Assembly: GCF_002899715.1 (NCBI RefSeq)
Contig: NZ_PPEK01000001.1
Span: 558,001-622,000 of the forward strand
Reading direction: 5' to 3'
Length of the DNA: 64,000 nt
Origin: Enteroscipio rubneri
GTDB taxonomy: Bacteria; Actinomycetota; Coriobacteriia; Coriobacteriales; Eggerthellaceae
Shown: piece after piece, positions 9,629 to 17,558 of the stretch
Numbering within the stretch: position 1 is the first letter of the stretch
How the letters are laid out: each line of letters begins with the position of its first letter
Translations under genes and position numbers: made by a program
The notes under the pieces: model-generated
The model's input: the letters and a program-made list of their open reading frames with translations, nothing else
Told to the model about the DNA's origin: nothing
Databases searched by the model: none

Positions 9629-10507
9629 TCAACCGTTGACCACGGTGCCTCCGTTCACATGGATGACCTGGCCGGAAACGTAGCTAGAATCGTCGCAGGC
9701 CAGAAACACGTAGGCGGGAGCAAGTTCGTAGGGCTGTCCGGCGCGGCCCATAGGCACGCTCTCGCCGAAGTGGCGCACCTTCTCGCTGTCGGGGCCGTAC
9801 GATGCGGGATTGAGCGGGGTCCAGATCGGGCCCGGCGCCACGGCGTTCACGCGAATGCCGCGCTTGACAAGTTCCTCGTTTTCGGAAAGAGAGCGTGTGA
9901 ACGCGGTGATGGCGCCCTTGGTGGCCGAGTAATCCAGGAGGTCGGGCGAGCCCTGGTAGGCGGTGACCGAGGTCGTGTTGACGATGGCCCCGTCGCCCGG
10001 CAGATGGGGCAACGCGGCTTTCACCAGGAAGAACATGCTGAAGATGTTGGTCTGGAACGTGCGGACGATCTGCTCTTCGGTCAGATCGAGAATGCTCTTG
10101 CACGGTGTTTGCTCACCGGCGTTGTTCACAAGCACGTCGATGCGGCCCCACTCTCCCACGATGCTGTCGACCATGCTGCGGCAGAATTCCTCGTTGCCCA
10201 CATCGCCTTTGAATACGAGCGCGTGCCGACCGAGCTGCCGGATGCGCTCGGCAATGCTTTGAGCGTCGTCGTCGGACGAGTAGTACGCGATGGCCACGTC
10301 AGCGCCCTCTTTCGCGAAGGCGATGGCCACGGCGGCCCCGATGCCGCTGTCTCCTCCGGTAACGAGAGCAGCCCGACCCTCAAGCTTGCCTGAAGGCCGA
10401 TACGAATCGCTTTCCACCTGGGGTTTCGGATTGATGTTCTCGCGCGTGTCGTCCATTGCATAGCCAGCTTTGGGGGGCTGGGTCTCTAAAAGAGCGGAAT
10501 CGGACAT
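9629..10507 (-). CDS. SDR family oxidoreductase (general-stress YhdF/YhxC type)
   Basis: NAD(P)-dependent short-chain dehydrogenase of 292 residues. The cofactor-binding motif TGGDSGIG is at 50-57, NNAG at 128-131, and the catalytic Ser180-Tyr193-xxx-Lys197 is in NTTSVTAYQGSPDLLDYSATKGA. The roughly 45-residue leader with NPKPQ and the C-terminal GQVIHVNGG are typical of the stress-associated subfamily often named glucose/ribitol dehydrogenase-like; the real substrate is not known. The start ATG at 10507 follows AAGGAG at a good spacing. It stands alone, convergent with moaC and divergent from the lipid kinase gene. Confidence 0.85.
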   Translation of the reverse strand: MSDSALLETQPPKAGYAMDDTRENINPKPQVESDSYRPSGKLEGRAALVTGGDSGIGAAVAIAFAKEGADVAIAYYSSDDDAQSIAERIRQLGRHALVFKGDVGNEEFCRSMVDSIVGEWGRIDVLVNNAGEQTPCKSILDLTEEQIVRTFQTNIFSMFFLVKAALPHLPGDGAIVNTTSVTAYQGSPDLLDYSATKGAITAFTRSLSENEELVKRGIRVNAVAPGPIWTPLNPASYGPDSEKVRHFGESVPMGRAGQPYELAPAYVFLACDDSSYVSGQVIHVNGGTVVNG

Positions 10508-10807
10508 ATATAGCTCCTTCCGTCGGTATCGGTTGCAGCGACTGCATGGTAGCCCGGCTGCGGAAGCTGCGCGGCGCGCGGTCGCGCGCGTTGCCGAGCG
10601 CTTGCCGCTCGGTAAGGCGGCTTCAATGTCGCACGTCCCTGGGGATCGGCGTCGTATCGCGCGGGAACACGCCGGTATCCGAGGCGCGGCACTGTGGTGT
10701 CCGGGCCCTGTCCGTGACGCGCTGCGGGCGCGCTATAATACTGATGCTGCGCCGCCGTTTATCGGCATGCAGTCGGTCTCCATGCCTCGGAAGGACGGTC
10801 CTAGCCA
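10508..10807. other. 300-bp intergenic region with a divergent promoter zone
   Basis: No gene is supported here. A 7-bp hairpin (10594-10600 with 10606-10612, 5-nt loop) lies mid-way. TATAAT at 10734-10739 is a candidate -10 for the lipid kinase gene, though no good -35 stands 16-18 bp upstream. The SDR gene is read away to the left. Confidence 0.4.
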
Positions 10808-11716
10808 ATGGACGAGGGAAAGATCCTGCTCATAGCAAATCCTGCGGCGCAGAACGGCGCCGGTTCCGCCGCTGCGGAGCGGGCGGCTTCGATCTTGCGC
10901 GCTTATTTCGGGGAGGACGCCGTCGTGCTTGCGCGAACGGCGGGGCCCCGCCACGCGAGCGAGATTGCCGAGCGCTCCAAAGGATGCTCGACCGTGATCG
11001 CCCTCGGTGGCGACGGCGTCATCCACGAGGCGGCGAACGGCATTATGCGTCGTGCGATCGAAGATAGACCTGCATTCGGTATTATTCCAGTGGGGTCGGG
11101 CAACGACTACGCCCGCGCTCTCGGCATCTCCGCCAACGTGGACGAGGCATGCGCGCAGCTGTTCAAGGCCGAGGCGCTCCCGACGGACGTGGGATGGGCG
11201 AACGGCCGGTGGTTCGTGGAGACGCTGTCGTTCGGCCTGGATGCTGCCATTGCGCTCGATACCGTGGACCGCCGCGTGCGTACCGGTCGGACGGGCACGG
11301 TCCTGTACATGGAGGCGGGCATCGACCAGGTGCTCCATCATTTGGACGAGCGACGCTATGAGGCGTCGTTCGACGAAGGCGAGTCGGAACGGGGATGTTC
11401 CTACGCGTTCGCCGTGCAGGTGGGGCCGTTCTACGGCGGCAGCTTCGAGATCTGTCCTGAGGCGCATCTTGACGACGGCCTGCTCGATGCGTGCATCGCG
11501 CATCCGCCTTTGGGTACGGTGCGAGCCGTCTATCTGTTCCTGCGCGCGAAGGGTGGCAAGCATACGGGATTCGAACAAATAGACATGCGGCGCTTTCGAA
11601 CGTTGCACGTGGAGTTCGATGAGGTGCCGCCTGCCCAGATCGATGGAGAGCGCATCGAGGCGCGCACGTTCGATGTGAGCGTGGAGCCGAAAGCGCTCAA
11701 CGTATTGCGCCCGTAA
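10808..11716 (+). CDS. Diacylglycerol/lipid kinase family protein (DagK/YegS fold)
   Basis: 302-residue lipid kinase-like protein that would transfer phosphate from ATP to a lipid hydroxyl at the inner membrane face. The N-terminal nucleotide domain has LIANPAAQNGAG, the signature GGDG at 67-70 (ALGGDGVIHEAANG) and GSGND at 96-100 (IPVGSGNDYAR). The C-terminal beta-sandwich region contains EICPEAHLDDGLLD, matching the P-x-A-x-x-D-D-G-x-L-D pattern of the family. The substrate (diacylglycerol, undecaprenol-like or other) cannot be read from the sequence. No partner gene is obvious. Confidence 0.88.
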   Translation: MDEGKILLIANPAAQNGAGSAAAERAASILRAYFGEDAVVLARTAGPRHASEIAERSKGCSTVIALGGDGVIHEAANGIMRRAIEDRPAFGIIPVGSGNDYARALGISANVDEACAQLFKAEALPTDVGWANGRWFVETLSFGLDAAIALDTVDRRVRTGRTGTVLYMEAGIDQVLHHLDERRYEASFDEGESERGCSYAFAVQVGPFYGGSFEICPEAHLDDGLLDACIAHPPLGTVRAVYLFLRAKGGKHTGFEQIDMRRFRTLHVEFDEVPPAQIDGERIEARTFDVSVEPKALNVLRP

Positions 11717-11816
11717 AGCAAGGTTTAAACAATCTGCGCTCGGTCTGCCAACATGAAGGCTTCGACGGGAGCACCTCGGTGCTCGTAGGCCGGTGGTTCG
11801 ATCAAAGGCGAAGGCC

Positions 11817-11990
11817 ATGGTCATAACGGCAACCGAAATGGAGTCCAACCTCGAACGCTATCTGGACCTCGCCGCGAGCGAAGAAGCGCGGCTATCGTAT
11901 ATCATCACGCGCGATGAGAGGGATGGCCGAGGCGGCGAAGTGCCGGTCATATCGCCGCGCGACTATCTTGCGCGGCTCGTTTCCGGATAA
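11817..11990 (+). CDS. Orphan Phd/YefM-like antitoxin
   Basis: Short 57-residue protein starting MVITATEMESNLERYLDLAA. This N-terminus closely follows the Phd/YefM antitoxin pattern (IxATExKxNLxKYLxLA), which forms the DNA-binding dimer. The usual second strand after it is altered by a charged insertion (TRDERDGRGGEVPVISPRDYLARL). Start chosen at the ATG at 11817 because homology begins there; an in-frame GTG at 11793 would add 8 residues. No RelE, Doc or PIN toxin gene adjoins it: the next gene converges from the other strand. It may be a solitary regulator, or what is left of a toxin-antitoxin pair. Confidence 0.6.
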   Translation: MVITATEMESNLERYLDLAASEEARLSYIITRDERDGRGGEVPVISPRDYLARLVSG

Positions 11991-12007
11991 TCGATCGATA
12001 CGTGCAA

Positions 12008-12040
12008 GGCCGGCTTCGGGGAGGGGCTCCGAAGCCGGCC
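12008..12040. terminator. Bidirectional terminator-like hairpin
   Basis: Perfect 12-bp GC-rich stem, GGCCGGCTTCGG at 12008-12019 with its complement at 12029-12040 and a 9-nt loop, placed between the convergent antitoxin-like gene and the FAD reductase gene. No strong T-run on either side, so function is inferred from position. Confidence 0.55.
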
Positions 12041-12088
12041 AATGTGCGCGACTCGCGGTTGCATTCGCAGGGCGAGTCGCCGAAACAG

Positions 12089-13702
12089 TTAGCTCGTGTA
12101 TTCCGCCATCTGCATGCCGGCAAGGCGCCCGGAGCTGTAAGCCAGGCCCGAGCAGGTGCCTCCCACATCGTAGTACGGGCGGCTGTAGAGGCTGCCGTTC
12201 TCCACGCCGGCGATGTAGAGGCCCTCGATGGGGCTGAAGTCGGCGCGCAGCGCGCGCGTGAATTCGTCGGTACGGCATCCGCCGAACGTATTGAAGGCGC
12301 CTGGATTGTACTTGAACAGGTAGTATGGGCCTCCGTCTGCCACGGGAATCAGCATCTCGGCGCGCTTGCCGAACATCGTGTCCACACCGGCTGCCGCCAT
12401 GTCGTCGTACGCTTCCACCGTCGTCTCCAGCTCGTCAAGGCCCGCCTGCGCGGCCACGTCGGCGATGGTGTCGCCCTTGAACACCCAGCCGGTGTCGATG
12501 GCGTCCTGCAGGCTCTGGTCCAGGTCTTCTAACGGCTGGCCATACAGCAGCATGCCCGATACCCAGAACTCGGGGCTGCCGATGATCTGGTAGTAACCCT
12601 GCTCCTTCAACGCGTCGATGACGCGCTGTCCGAAGATGGCGTAGTACTGCTTCACGTGCAGCGTGGCCTCGCCGCCGCCGGCCATGGACTCGTTGGCCAG
12701 CATGTACTCGTTCATGAAGCGCTTGCCGTGCTCGTCGACGATCAGCCCGCCGTAGAACGCGGCGCCCAGAAGCGGGTTGCCTAGGTTGAAGCCCAGCTCC
12801 TCGGTCGATCCGAAGATGTCGTTCATGCCTAAGCCATGCGTGCTCTCGCGGAAGGCTCCCGCCTCTTGGGCGATTTTGACGCCGAGCCCCTTCTGCCATT
12901 CGGTGGACGATGCCACGATGGTCATGTCGCCGTACACCTCTTTGAGCATATCGGGGTTGTCGATGTAGCCGCCGCATGCTAGCAATGTGGCCTTCGCCTT
13001 GAAGTCGATAACTTTTCCGTCCTCGTCTTCGGCCTGCACGCCCACGCAGGCGCCGTCCTCCATGAGCGCATGCTTCGCCTCGGTCGAGAAGCGGAACTGC
13101 ACGCCGTAGGCATCCTCCAGATGCTTCTGGAACACGGCGCTCTTGTTTTCGGTGCCGAACAGGTGCACCTCCTCGAAGCCGATGCTGTAGCGGTCGGCGC
13201 CCAGCGTAAGCTCGATACCCAGCTCGTCGAAGATGTCGATGTTGCCTGGCAGCAGCTCCACGCAGGTCTTTAACAGCCGCGCGTTCACGGTCCAGTGAGC
13301 GAAATTGACCATGCGGTCGAACAGCTGCTCGATGGAGTAGTCCTGTCCGGCGGCTTCGGTGTAGGGCGTTTCGACGGCCGCCGTGCCGCTGACCATATTG
13401 CCGTTGTTCGCTTCGATGGACGGGCAGTTCGCTATGACAAGGATGTTCTCGGCACCTGCTTTGCCCGCCTCGTAGGCCGCCATGAGGCCCGCCGCGCCCG
13501 ACCCGACGATGAGGATGTTCGACTCGACGGTCTCGTCGGCAGTTTTGATCTGGGCAGCTTCACCCTCGGTCGCGCTCTGCTCGGTCGTTGCCTGCGATCC
13601 GGGCGAGCATGAGGAAAGCAGCCCTGCGGCGACGAGTCCCGCCGCCCCGGCCATGCCCCCTCCGATGAAGCTGCGTCTCGAGATTCCCTTCGATGTTTCC
13701 AT
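12089..13702 (-). CDS. Tat-exported FAD-dependent reductase (fumarate/urocanate-reductase-like), lipoprotein
   Basis: 537-residue flavoprotein of the FAD_binding_2 group (fumarate reductase, urocanate reductase and 3-ketosteroid dehydrogenase relatives). The start at 13702 has GGAGGAGGG just upstream and opens with a Tat signal (SRRSFIG, twin Arg 9-10). It is followed by LLSSC, a lipobox with Cys32, so the mature protein is probably a membrane-anchored extracytoplasmic lipoprotein. The FAD dinucleotide-binding motif NILIVGSGAAGLMAA covers about 62-75. GKRFMNE in the middle matches the conserved substrate/proton-relay segment of fumarate-reductase-like enzymes. No haem-binding CxxCH or separate FMN domain is present, so electrons must come from a partner not encoded here. 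The electron acceptor is unknown. A LysR gene lies immediately upstream on the same strand. Confidence 0.88.
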   Translation of the reverse strand: METSKGISRRSFIGGGMAGAAGLVAAGLLSSCSPGSQATTEQSATEGEAAQIKTADETVESNILIVGSGAAGLMAAYEAGKAGAENILVIANCPSIEANNGNMVSGTAAVETPYTEAAGQDYSIEQLFDRMVNFAHWTVNARLLKTCVELLPGNIDIFDELGIELTLGADRYSIGFEEVHLFGTENKSAVFQKHLEDAYGVQFRFSTEAKHALMEDGACVGVQAEDEDGKVIDFKAKATLLACGGYIDNPDMLKEVYGDMTIVASSTEWQKGLGVKIAQEAGAFRESTHGLGMNDIFGSTEELGFNLGNPLLGAAFYGGLIVDEHGKRFMNEYMLANESMAGGGEATLHVKQYYAIFGQRVIDALKEQGYYQIIGSPEFWVSGMLLYGQPLEDLDQSLQDAIDTGWVFKGDTIADVAAQAGLDELETTVEAYDDMAAAGVDTMFGKRAEMLIPVADGGPYYLFKYNPGAFNTFGGCRTDEFTRALRADFSPIEGLYIAGVENGSLYSRPYYDVGGTCSGLAYSSGRLAGMQMAEYTS

Positions 13703-13800
13703 GGTCCCTCCTCCAAAACGTGATGGTCTTCGCACTTCGGCCTTCTCCGCAGGTGGGGAAAGTCGATGCTCCGATGCCCTCAAGTGTAGGAAGAGGGAAG

Positions 13801-13830
13801 CGCCGTGTGAAATACCCGTTTCGCACGGCG
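13801..13830. promoter_or_regulatory. Inverted repeat, candidate LysR operator
   Basis: CGCCGTGTGAAA (13801-13812) and TTTCGCACGGCG (13819-13830) are inverted repeats with one mismatch around a 6-bp centre. The site lies in the 199-bp gap between the LysR gene and the FAD reductase gene, about 100 bp upstream of the reductase start. It includes a T-N11-A arrangement typical of LysR boxes. Its role as operator is inferred from place and symmetry. Confidence 0.5.
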
Positions 13831-13901
13831 TTATGCCGTTTGCTTATGATACCTGCTGGAAAGACTTGCCGATGTCGCCCGAACCATGCGGCCGCGTCGC
13901 G

Positions 13902-14777
13902 TCACAGCCCTTCGCCGTCCAGCAGGTCGACGAACGCCTTCAGCGCGGGGTTCTCGTTGTCCTTGAGATAGACCCATGCCGTCTCGAGCGACCAGGTTAT
14001 GCCCTCGATCTCAAGGGCGTGCACATCCTCCTGCTTGAACGAAACGACGCTTTCCGGAACCAGCTGTACGCCCAGCCCGAGCCGCATCATGAGCCAGGCG
14101 ATGTCCTGATCCTCGGCGAACAGGATGCTCTCGGGAGCGGCATCTCCCAGCACCGGCGGGATCACCGATTCCGCATCGCGCCCGTCGTGTGCGGCGAAAA
14201 TGTTCGTGTAGCGGATGAGTTCTTCCGCGCGTATCGAGCTTTTGGACGCGAGCGGGTGGCTCTGATGGACGAGTAGGAAGGGTTTGTTCGATCTGCGGCC
14301 GGCGACGGCGATGCGCTCGTCGTCGCAGATGCTCCCTACGGCGGTGAAGCATGTGTCAAACTGGCCTGCGACCAGCTGCTTGCGCTGCTCTTTGGAGAAC
14401 GCGCGCCTGAAGCGCAGCCTGACGCCGGGGTGCTCGTGGTGGAACTGTTTGATAGCCTGCATGTCGGAGCTTTGCGAGCTGCCGAATACGCCGAAGCTCA
14501 ACTCGCCCGAGTAGCCTTGCGCAATGGCCCTTCCCATGTCGCGCGCCGCCTCGAGTTCTTCCAGCACGGACAGGGCGTTCGGATAGTACGACCGTCCTGC
14601 GCGCGTGAGGACGACCTCTTGATGCGTGCGGTCGAACAGCTTGAATCCGAGCTCCTGCTCGAGCGCCTGAATCTGCTGGCTGACGGCCGGCTGCGCGATG
14701 TGCAGCTCCTCAGCGGCCTTCGTGAAGCTGCGATGGCACGCGACCGATGCGAAGCATTCCAGCTGCGTGGTTCTCAT
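13902..14777 (-). CDS. LysR-family transcriptional regulator
   Basis: 291 residues, the standard LysR length. The N-terminal winged helix-turn-helix is visible as LECFASVACHRSFTKAAEELHIAQPAVS and QQIQALEQELGFKLFDRT. The rest is the two-lobed ligand-binding domain. GGAGG stands 4 nt before the ATG. It is read in the same direction as the FAD reductase gene that follows, separated by 199 bp containing an inverted repeat, so it most likely senses the reductase substrate and controls that gene. The inducer is not known. Confidence 0.9.
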   Translation of the reverse strand: MRTTQLECFASVACHRSFTKAAEELHIAQPAVSQQIQALEQELGFKLFDRTHQEVVLTRAGRSYYPNALSVLEELEAARDMGRAIAQGYSGELSFGVFGSSQSSDMQAIKQFHHEHPGVRLRFRRAFSKEQRKQLVAGQFDTCFTAVGSICDDERIAVAGRRSNKPFLLVHQSHPLASKSSIRAEELIRYTNIFAAHDGRDAESVIPPVLGDAAPESILFAEDQDIAWLMMRLGLGVQLVPESVVSFKQEDVHALEIEGITWSLETAWVYLKDNENPALKAFVDLLDGEGL

Positions 14778-14810
14778 GGGGCCTCCGTCTCATAGGCGTC
14801 TTCAACGGAT

Positions 14811-14841
14811 GCGGCCCCGCCGGATCATCCGACGGGGCCGC
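14811..14841. terminator. Terminator-like hairpin after serA
   Basis: A 9-bp GC stem (GCGGCCCCG at 14811-14819, complement at 14833-14841) encloses a further 5-bp palindrome (CGGAT-C-ATCCG); only one base pair in the column is mismatched. It lies between the serA stop and the LysR start on the - strand. No T-run follows. Confidence 0.5.
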
Positions 14842-14867
14842 GAGGTCGTTGGGGTTTCAGCGGCCTT

Positions 14868-16034
14868 TTAGAGCACGCGCACGCGCCGCACGCCTGCGAT
14901 GCCGCCGAGCTGCTTCTTCACGGCATCGTAGGGCATCTCCTGGTCAAGATCCAGGCAGGTGTAGGCGTATTCGCCGCGCGCCTTGTTCACCATGTTCCCG
15001 ATGTTGACGTTTGCCTCGCCGAACGCGGTGGCTATCTGACTGATCATGTTCGGCACGTTCTCGTGCAGCACGCAGACGCGGCTGCCGATCTCCGGCATGG
15101 GGCCGGGATCGCAAGCGGGGTAATTCACGGAGTTGACGATAGCGCCGCGCTCCAGGTAGTCCATCATCTGGCGAACGGCCATCATCGCGCAGTTCTCTTC
15201 GGCTTCCTCAGTGGACGCGCCCAAGTGAGGAAGAACGACGGCCCCTTTCATCCGCATGACCTCGGGGGTGGCGAAATCGGTGATGTAGGCATGGACTTTG
15301 CCCGATTCGAGCGCGGCGGCCATGGCGTCGTTGTCCACGAGGGTGTCTCGTGAGAAGTTCAGGAACACCGCTCCGTCCTTCATGAGCGAGCAGGCGCGCT
15401 CATCGATCATGCCGATGGTCTCTTCGACGGCGGGCACGTGGATGGTGAAGTAGTCGCAGGTGCGCAGCAGCTCGTCGAGCTCGGTGACGTGGTGCACGGC
15501 GCTCGACATGCTCCACGCCGCGCCAAGGGAGACGTAAGGATCGTAGCCGTAGACGTCCATGCCCAGGTCGACGGCCGCGTTCGCCACCTGCGCGCCGATG
15601 GCGCCCAGGCCTATGACGCCCAGCTTCTTGCCCAGGATCTCGCGTCCGGCGAACTGTTTCTTGGCTTTCTCGACCGCCTTGGCGATGTTCGGGTCGTCGG
15701 CGTTGGCGCGGCACCACTCGATGCCTTCTACGATGCCGCGGCTGCCCAGCATGAGCGCGCCGATGACGAGCTCCTTTACAGCGTTCGCATTGGCGCCCGG
15801 CGTGTTGAATACGACAACTCCCTTCTGCGAGCAATGCTCGAGCGGAATGTTGTTCACGCCCGCGCCCGCGCGCGCGACGGCTCGCAGACACTTGGGAAGC
15901 TCCAGATCGTGCATGGCGGCGCTGCGGACGAGGATCCCTTCGGCCCGGGAAAGGTCGTCGGTGAGCTCGTAGGCGTCGGTGAGCAGGTCGGTGCCCTTGG
16001 CGGAGATGTTGTTCAGGCAGTGGATGTAGCGCAT
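14868..16034 (-). CDS. serA: D-3-phosphoglycerate dehydrogenase, ACT-domain type
   Basis: 388-residue D-2-hydroxyacid dehydrogenase that oxidises 3-phosphoglycerate to start serine synthesis. The NAD-binding Rossmann motif is LGVIGLGAIGAQVANAA. Active-site segments are ARAGAGVNNIP, NFSRDTL (Arg) and VLPHLGASTEEAEENCAMM (His of the Glu-His pair). The last 70 residues (RVCVLHENVPNMISQIATAFGEANVNIGNM) are an ACT domain, usually the serine feedback site. The short form without the intervening domain matches the roughly 390-residue subclass. No serC or serB is nearby. The 5' side faces a repeat-rich 514-bp gap. Confidence 0.9.
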   Translation of the reverse strand: MRYIHCLNNISAKGTDLLTDAYELTDDLSRAEGILVRSAAMHDLELPKCLRAVARAGAGVNNIPLEHCSQKGVVVFNTPGANANAVKELVIGALMLGSRGIVEGIEWCRANADDPNIAKAVEKAKKQFAGREILGKKLGVIGLGAIGAQVANAAVDLGMDVYGYDPYVSLGAAWSMSSAVHHVTELDELLRTCDYFTIHVPAVEETIGMIDERACSLMKDGAVFLNFSRDTLVDNDAMAAALESGKVHAYITDFATPEVMRMKGAVVLPHLGASTEEAEENCAMMAVRQMMDYLERGAIVNSVNYPACDPGPMPEIGSRVCVLHENVPNMISQIATAFGEANVNIGNMVNKARGEYAYTCLDLDQEMPYDAVKKQLGGIAGVRRVRVL

Positions 16035-16213
16035 GTGGTCGGTCTCCTTCGGGATGGACGGCGGCAGCCGTGACGTTCGCCCGCGTCGCCGTCTCGCTCG
16101 TGTGCATTAGAACATGATGCGCCGGGCTTGTAGCGGTGTCAACAGAAACCCAGCCCACGGGCTTTTGCGCCGGCAAGCGCTTCGAGACGTATGCAGTTGG
16201 CTTAAGCCGTGCA

Positions 16214-16309
16214 TTCCGCTCCCTCTTCCGCTCCCTCTTCCGCTCCCTCTTCCGCTCCCTCTTCCGCTCCCTCTTCCGCTCCCTCTTCCGCTCCCTCTTC
16301 CGCTCCCTG
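16214..16309. repeat. Eight tandem copies of a 12-bp unit
   Basis: TTCCGCTCCCTC is repeated head to tail eight times from 16214; seven copies are perfect and the eighth differs only in its last base (G for C). The array runs without a break into a 30-bp palindrome. It lies upstream of serA, outside any gene. On one strand it reads as a Leu-Pro or Ser-Leu-Phe-Arg repeat and on the other as Arg-Glu-Arg-Lys, but none of these frames shows a gene start or a domain. Pure 12-bp arrays of this kind usually vary in copy number. Confidence 0.9.
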
Positions 16310-16334
16310 CGCTTTAGCATGCTAAAGCGCAGGG
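16305..16334. repeat. 30-bp perfect palindrome
   Basis: CCCTGCGCTTTAGCA at 16305-16319 is followed at once by its exact complement at 16320-16334, with no spacer. The left end overlaps the last unit of the tandem array. A perfect 15-bp-per-arm palindrome is far beyond chance in 64 kb. It could be a protein-binding site, a cruciform or a recombination end. Confidence 0.9.
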
Positions 16335-16341
16335 CAAGTTG

Positions 16342-16484
16342 CTGCCGAAAAAGACGCCGGTTTGGCACGAAATCTCATGATTGTCCTGGTAAATCAAAAA
16401 ACGACCTGGGGAGATGCTTCTGAGATGCACGTAGAGGATGTCCAAGGGCGCAATTTCGTGCCAAACCGGCATCTTTTTCGGCAG
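16342..16484. repeat. 143-bp element bounded by 32-bp inverted repeats
   Basis: Arms at 16342-16373 and 16453-16484 are complementary over 32 bp with one mismatch (they read CTGCCGAAAAAGA(C/T)GCCGG... inward). The 79-bp centre contains no ORF with a start. The element looks like a miniature inverted-repeat element or a long transcribed hairpin. It begins 7 bp after the 30-bp palindrome and ends 64 bp before the stop of the DUF559-like gene. No flanking target-site duplication is evident. Confidence 0.75.
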
Positions 16485-16548
16485 TGCAGTCGTATGGAAG
16501 ATGGTTCAGACGCGTGAAGCCGCGGAAAGCAGCAAGTGGCGTGCTGGC

Positions 16549-17523
16549 TTAAGGGGGATCAAGCAGCTGGCGGCGAAGTTCAATATGGTTTGCTCTCCAG
16601 GATCGATCAGGACGAAACCGCCTGTCAAGGCGATGTGCGACGCGGCGGGCCACCACCTCGAACTCGGCGGTATTGTGCATGTGGCGGTTGGCTACCGTCA
16701 CCACCTCGAAGCCAAGATGAGTCAAGACAGTTCTGCGCGTTGCGTCGCTGGCTATCCGTTCAGAGCCGGTATGGTGGAGGTCGCTGTCGTATTCGATGGC
16801 CAGTTTTTCTTCCGGCCAAAGCAGATCGCATCGCAGCGAACGCCTTCCGGTTGCCTTGCGGGCGTTCTTGGGCAGAGGAATCGCATAATTCATTTTCGGT
16901 GGAGGGTCTCCGCAGCCACCTAGGCGAGCGGGCAGATCGAGCAAAAGAGCGACCATCGTTTCGCGCGGCGATTCCGATCCGTCTTCAACATATCGCAATG
17001 CGCGTCGAGCTTCGGCGATTCCTCGCTCGCCGGTGCAATTCTCGACGTATGACTTGAGGAAGGCTGTGTTCGTGATCGGAGCGCGTTTTCGCGCGCTTCT
17101 CGTTTCGCCAGCTGACAAGCTGTAGGCTCCGCAGAACTCAAGACCCAGTTGAGCTGCGTGTGGAAGAGACAGCTTGGAGGCATGGCGCAGAAAGCATAGC
17201 TCGGGCGAAAGCACAAATATGTCCTTTTCGATCTCGGAAAAAGAACGGGAAGGGAATGCGCCCGCATGGACGAAGCACCGGATTCCCTTGCAGCGGAGTC
17301 GGGCTTCGCCACTCGATACGAGAAGATGGAGCGGCTCGCGGGCGAGTGCGGGATATCTGCGCAGGAAGTATGCGATGCGATCAAGGCTTGGTTTGCCCGC
17401 GTTTCCGTTTCCCGGTGCGCGCATTGCACGCATGGCACGAGGAGGAGGGCCTGAGCCAGCTCCGACGGAGCGCCAATAGAGGAGCGCCGAGGCGTCGCAT
17501 ATGAGAAGAGGGGCCGGTTCCAT
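16549..17523 (-). CDS. AbiEi-like/DUF559 nuclease-fold protein
   Basis: 324-residue protein not assignable to a characterised system. The N-terminus (LLICDASALLYWRS) resembles the start of AbiEi-type antitoxin-like proteins. The last 110 residues carry a DUF559/Vsr-like PD-(D/E)xK core: CDLLWPEEKLAIEYDSDLHH gives the Asp and Glu-x-Asp of the metal site, and TRRTVLTHLGFEVVTVANRHM follows as the next helix and strand of that fold. The middle has scattered Cys and basic residues. It has a leaderless-type promoter and repeat-rich flanks, and its GC is lower than its neighbours', which suggests an accessory gene. It may cut DNA or may only bind it; there is no adjacent toxin or methylase. Confidence 0.6.
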   Translation of the reverse strand: MEPAPLLICDASALLYWRSVGAGSGPPPRAMRAMRAPGNGNAGKPSLDRIAYFLRRYPALAREPLHLLVSSGEARLRCKGIRCFVHAGAFPSRSFSEIEKDIFVLSPELCFLRHASKLSLPHAAQLGLEFCGAYSLSAGETRSARKRAPITNTAFLKSYVENCTGERGIAEARRALRYVEDGSESPRETMVALLLDLPARLGGCGDPPPKMNYAIPLPKNARKATGRRSLRCDLLWPEEKLAIEYDSDLHHTGSERIASDATRRTVLTHLGFEVVTVANRHMHNTAEFEVVARRVAHRLDRRFRPDRSWRANHIELRRQLLDPP

Positions 17524-17558
17524 AGGGTGAAAATATCACGTTCCCGAATTTTCTTCAA
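17523..17558 (-). promoter_or_regulatory. Leaderless promoter of the DUF559-like gene
   Basis: On the - strand TTGAAG (17558-17553), a 17-bp spacer and TATTTT (17535-17530), preceded by a TG (extended -10), are placed so that transcription would begin at or within a base or two of the A of the start ATG (17523). No ribosome site precedes the ATG, in agreement with a leaderless message. Confidence 0.6.

Noticed and set aside
10733-11848. Long - strand frame opposite the lipid kinase gene
   Set aside because: High-GC shadow: the kinase motifs on the + strand are complete, while the opposite frame shows none.
16214-16309. Tandem array as a CRISPR
   Set aside because: The 12-bp units are contiguous without spacers, and no cas gene lies in the window.
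15400-16368. Long - strand frame containing repeated Arg-Glu-Arg-Lys residues
   Set aside because: It is the translation of the 12-bp tandem array plus a shadow of serA; no start signal or domain is present.
16342-16484. Insertion sequence
   Set aside because: The element is 143 bp with no transposase and no visible target duplication; at most a miniature element.
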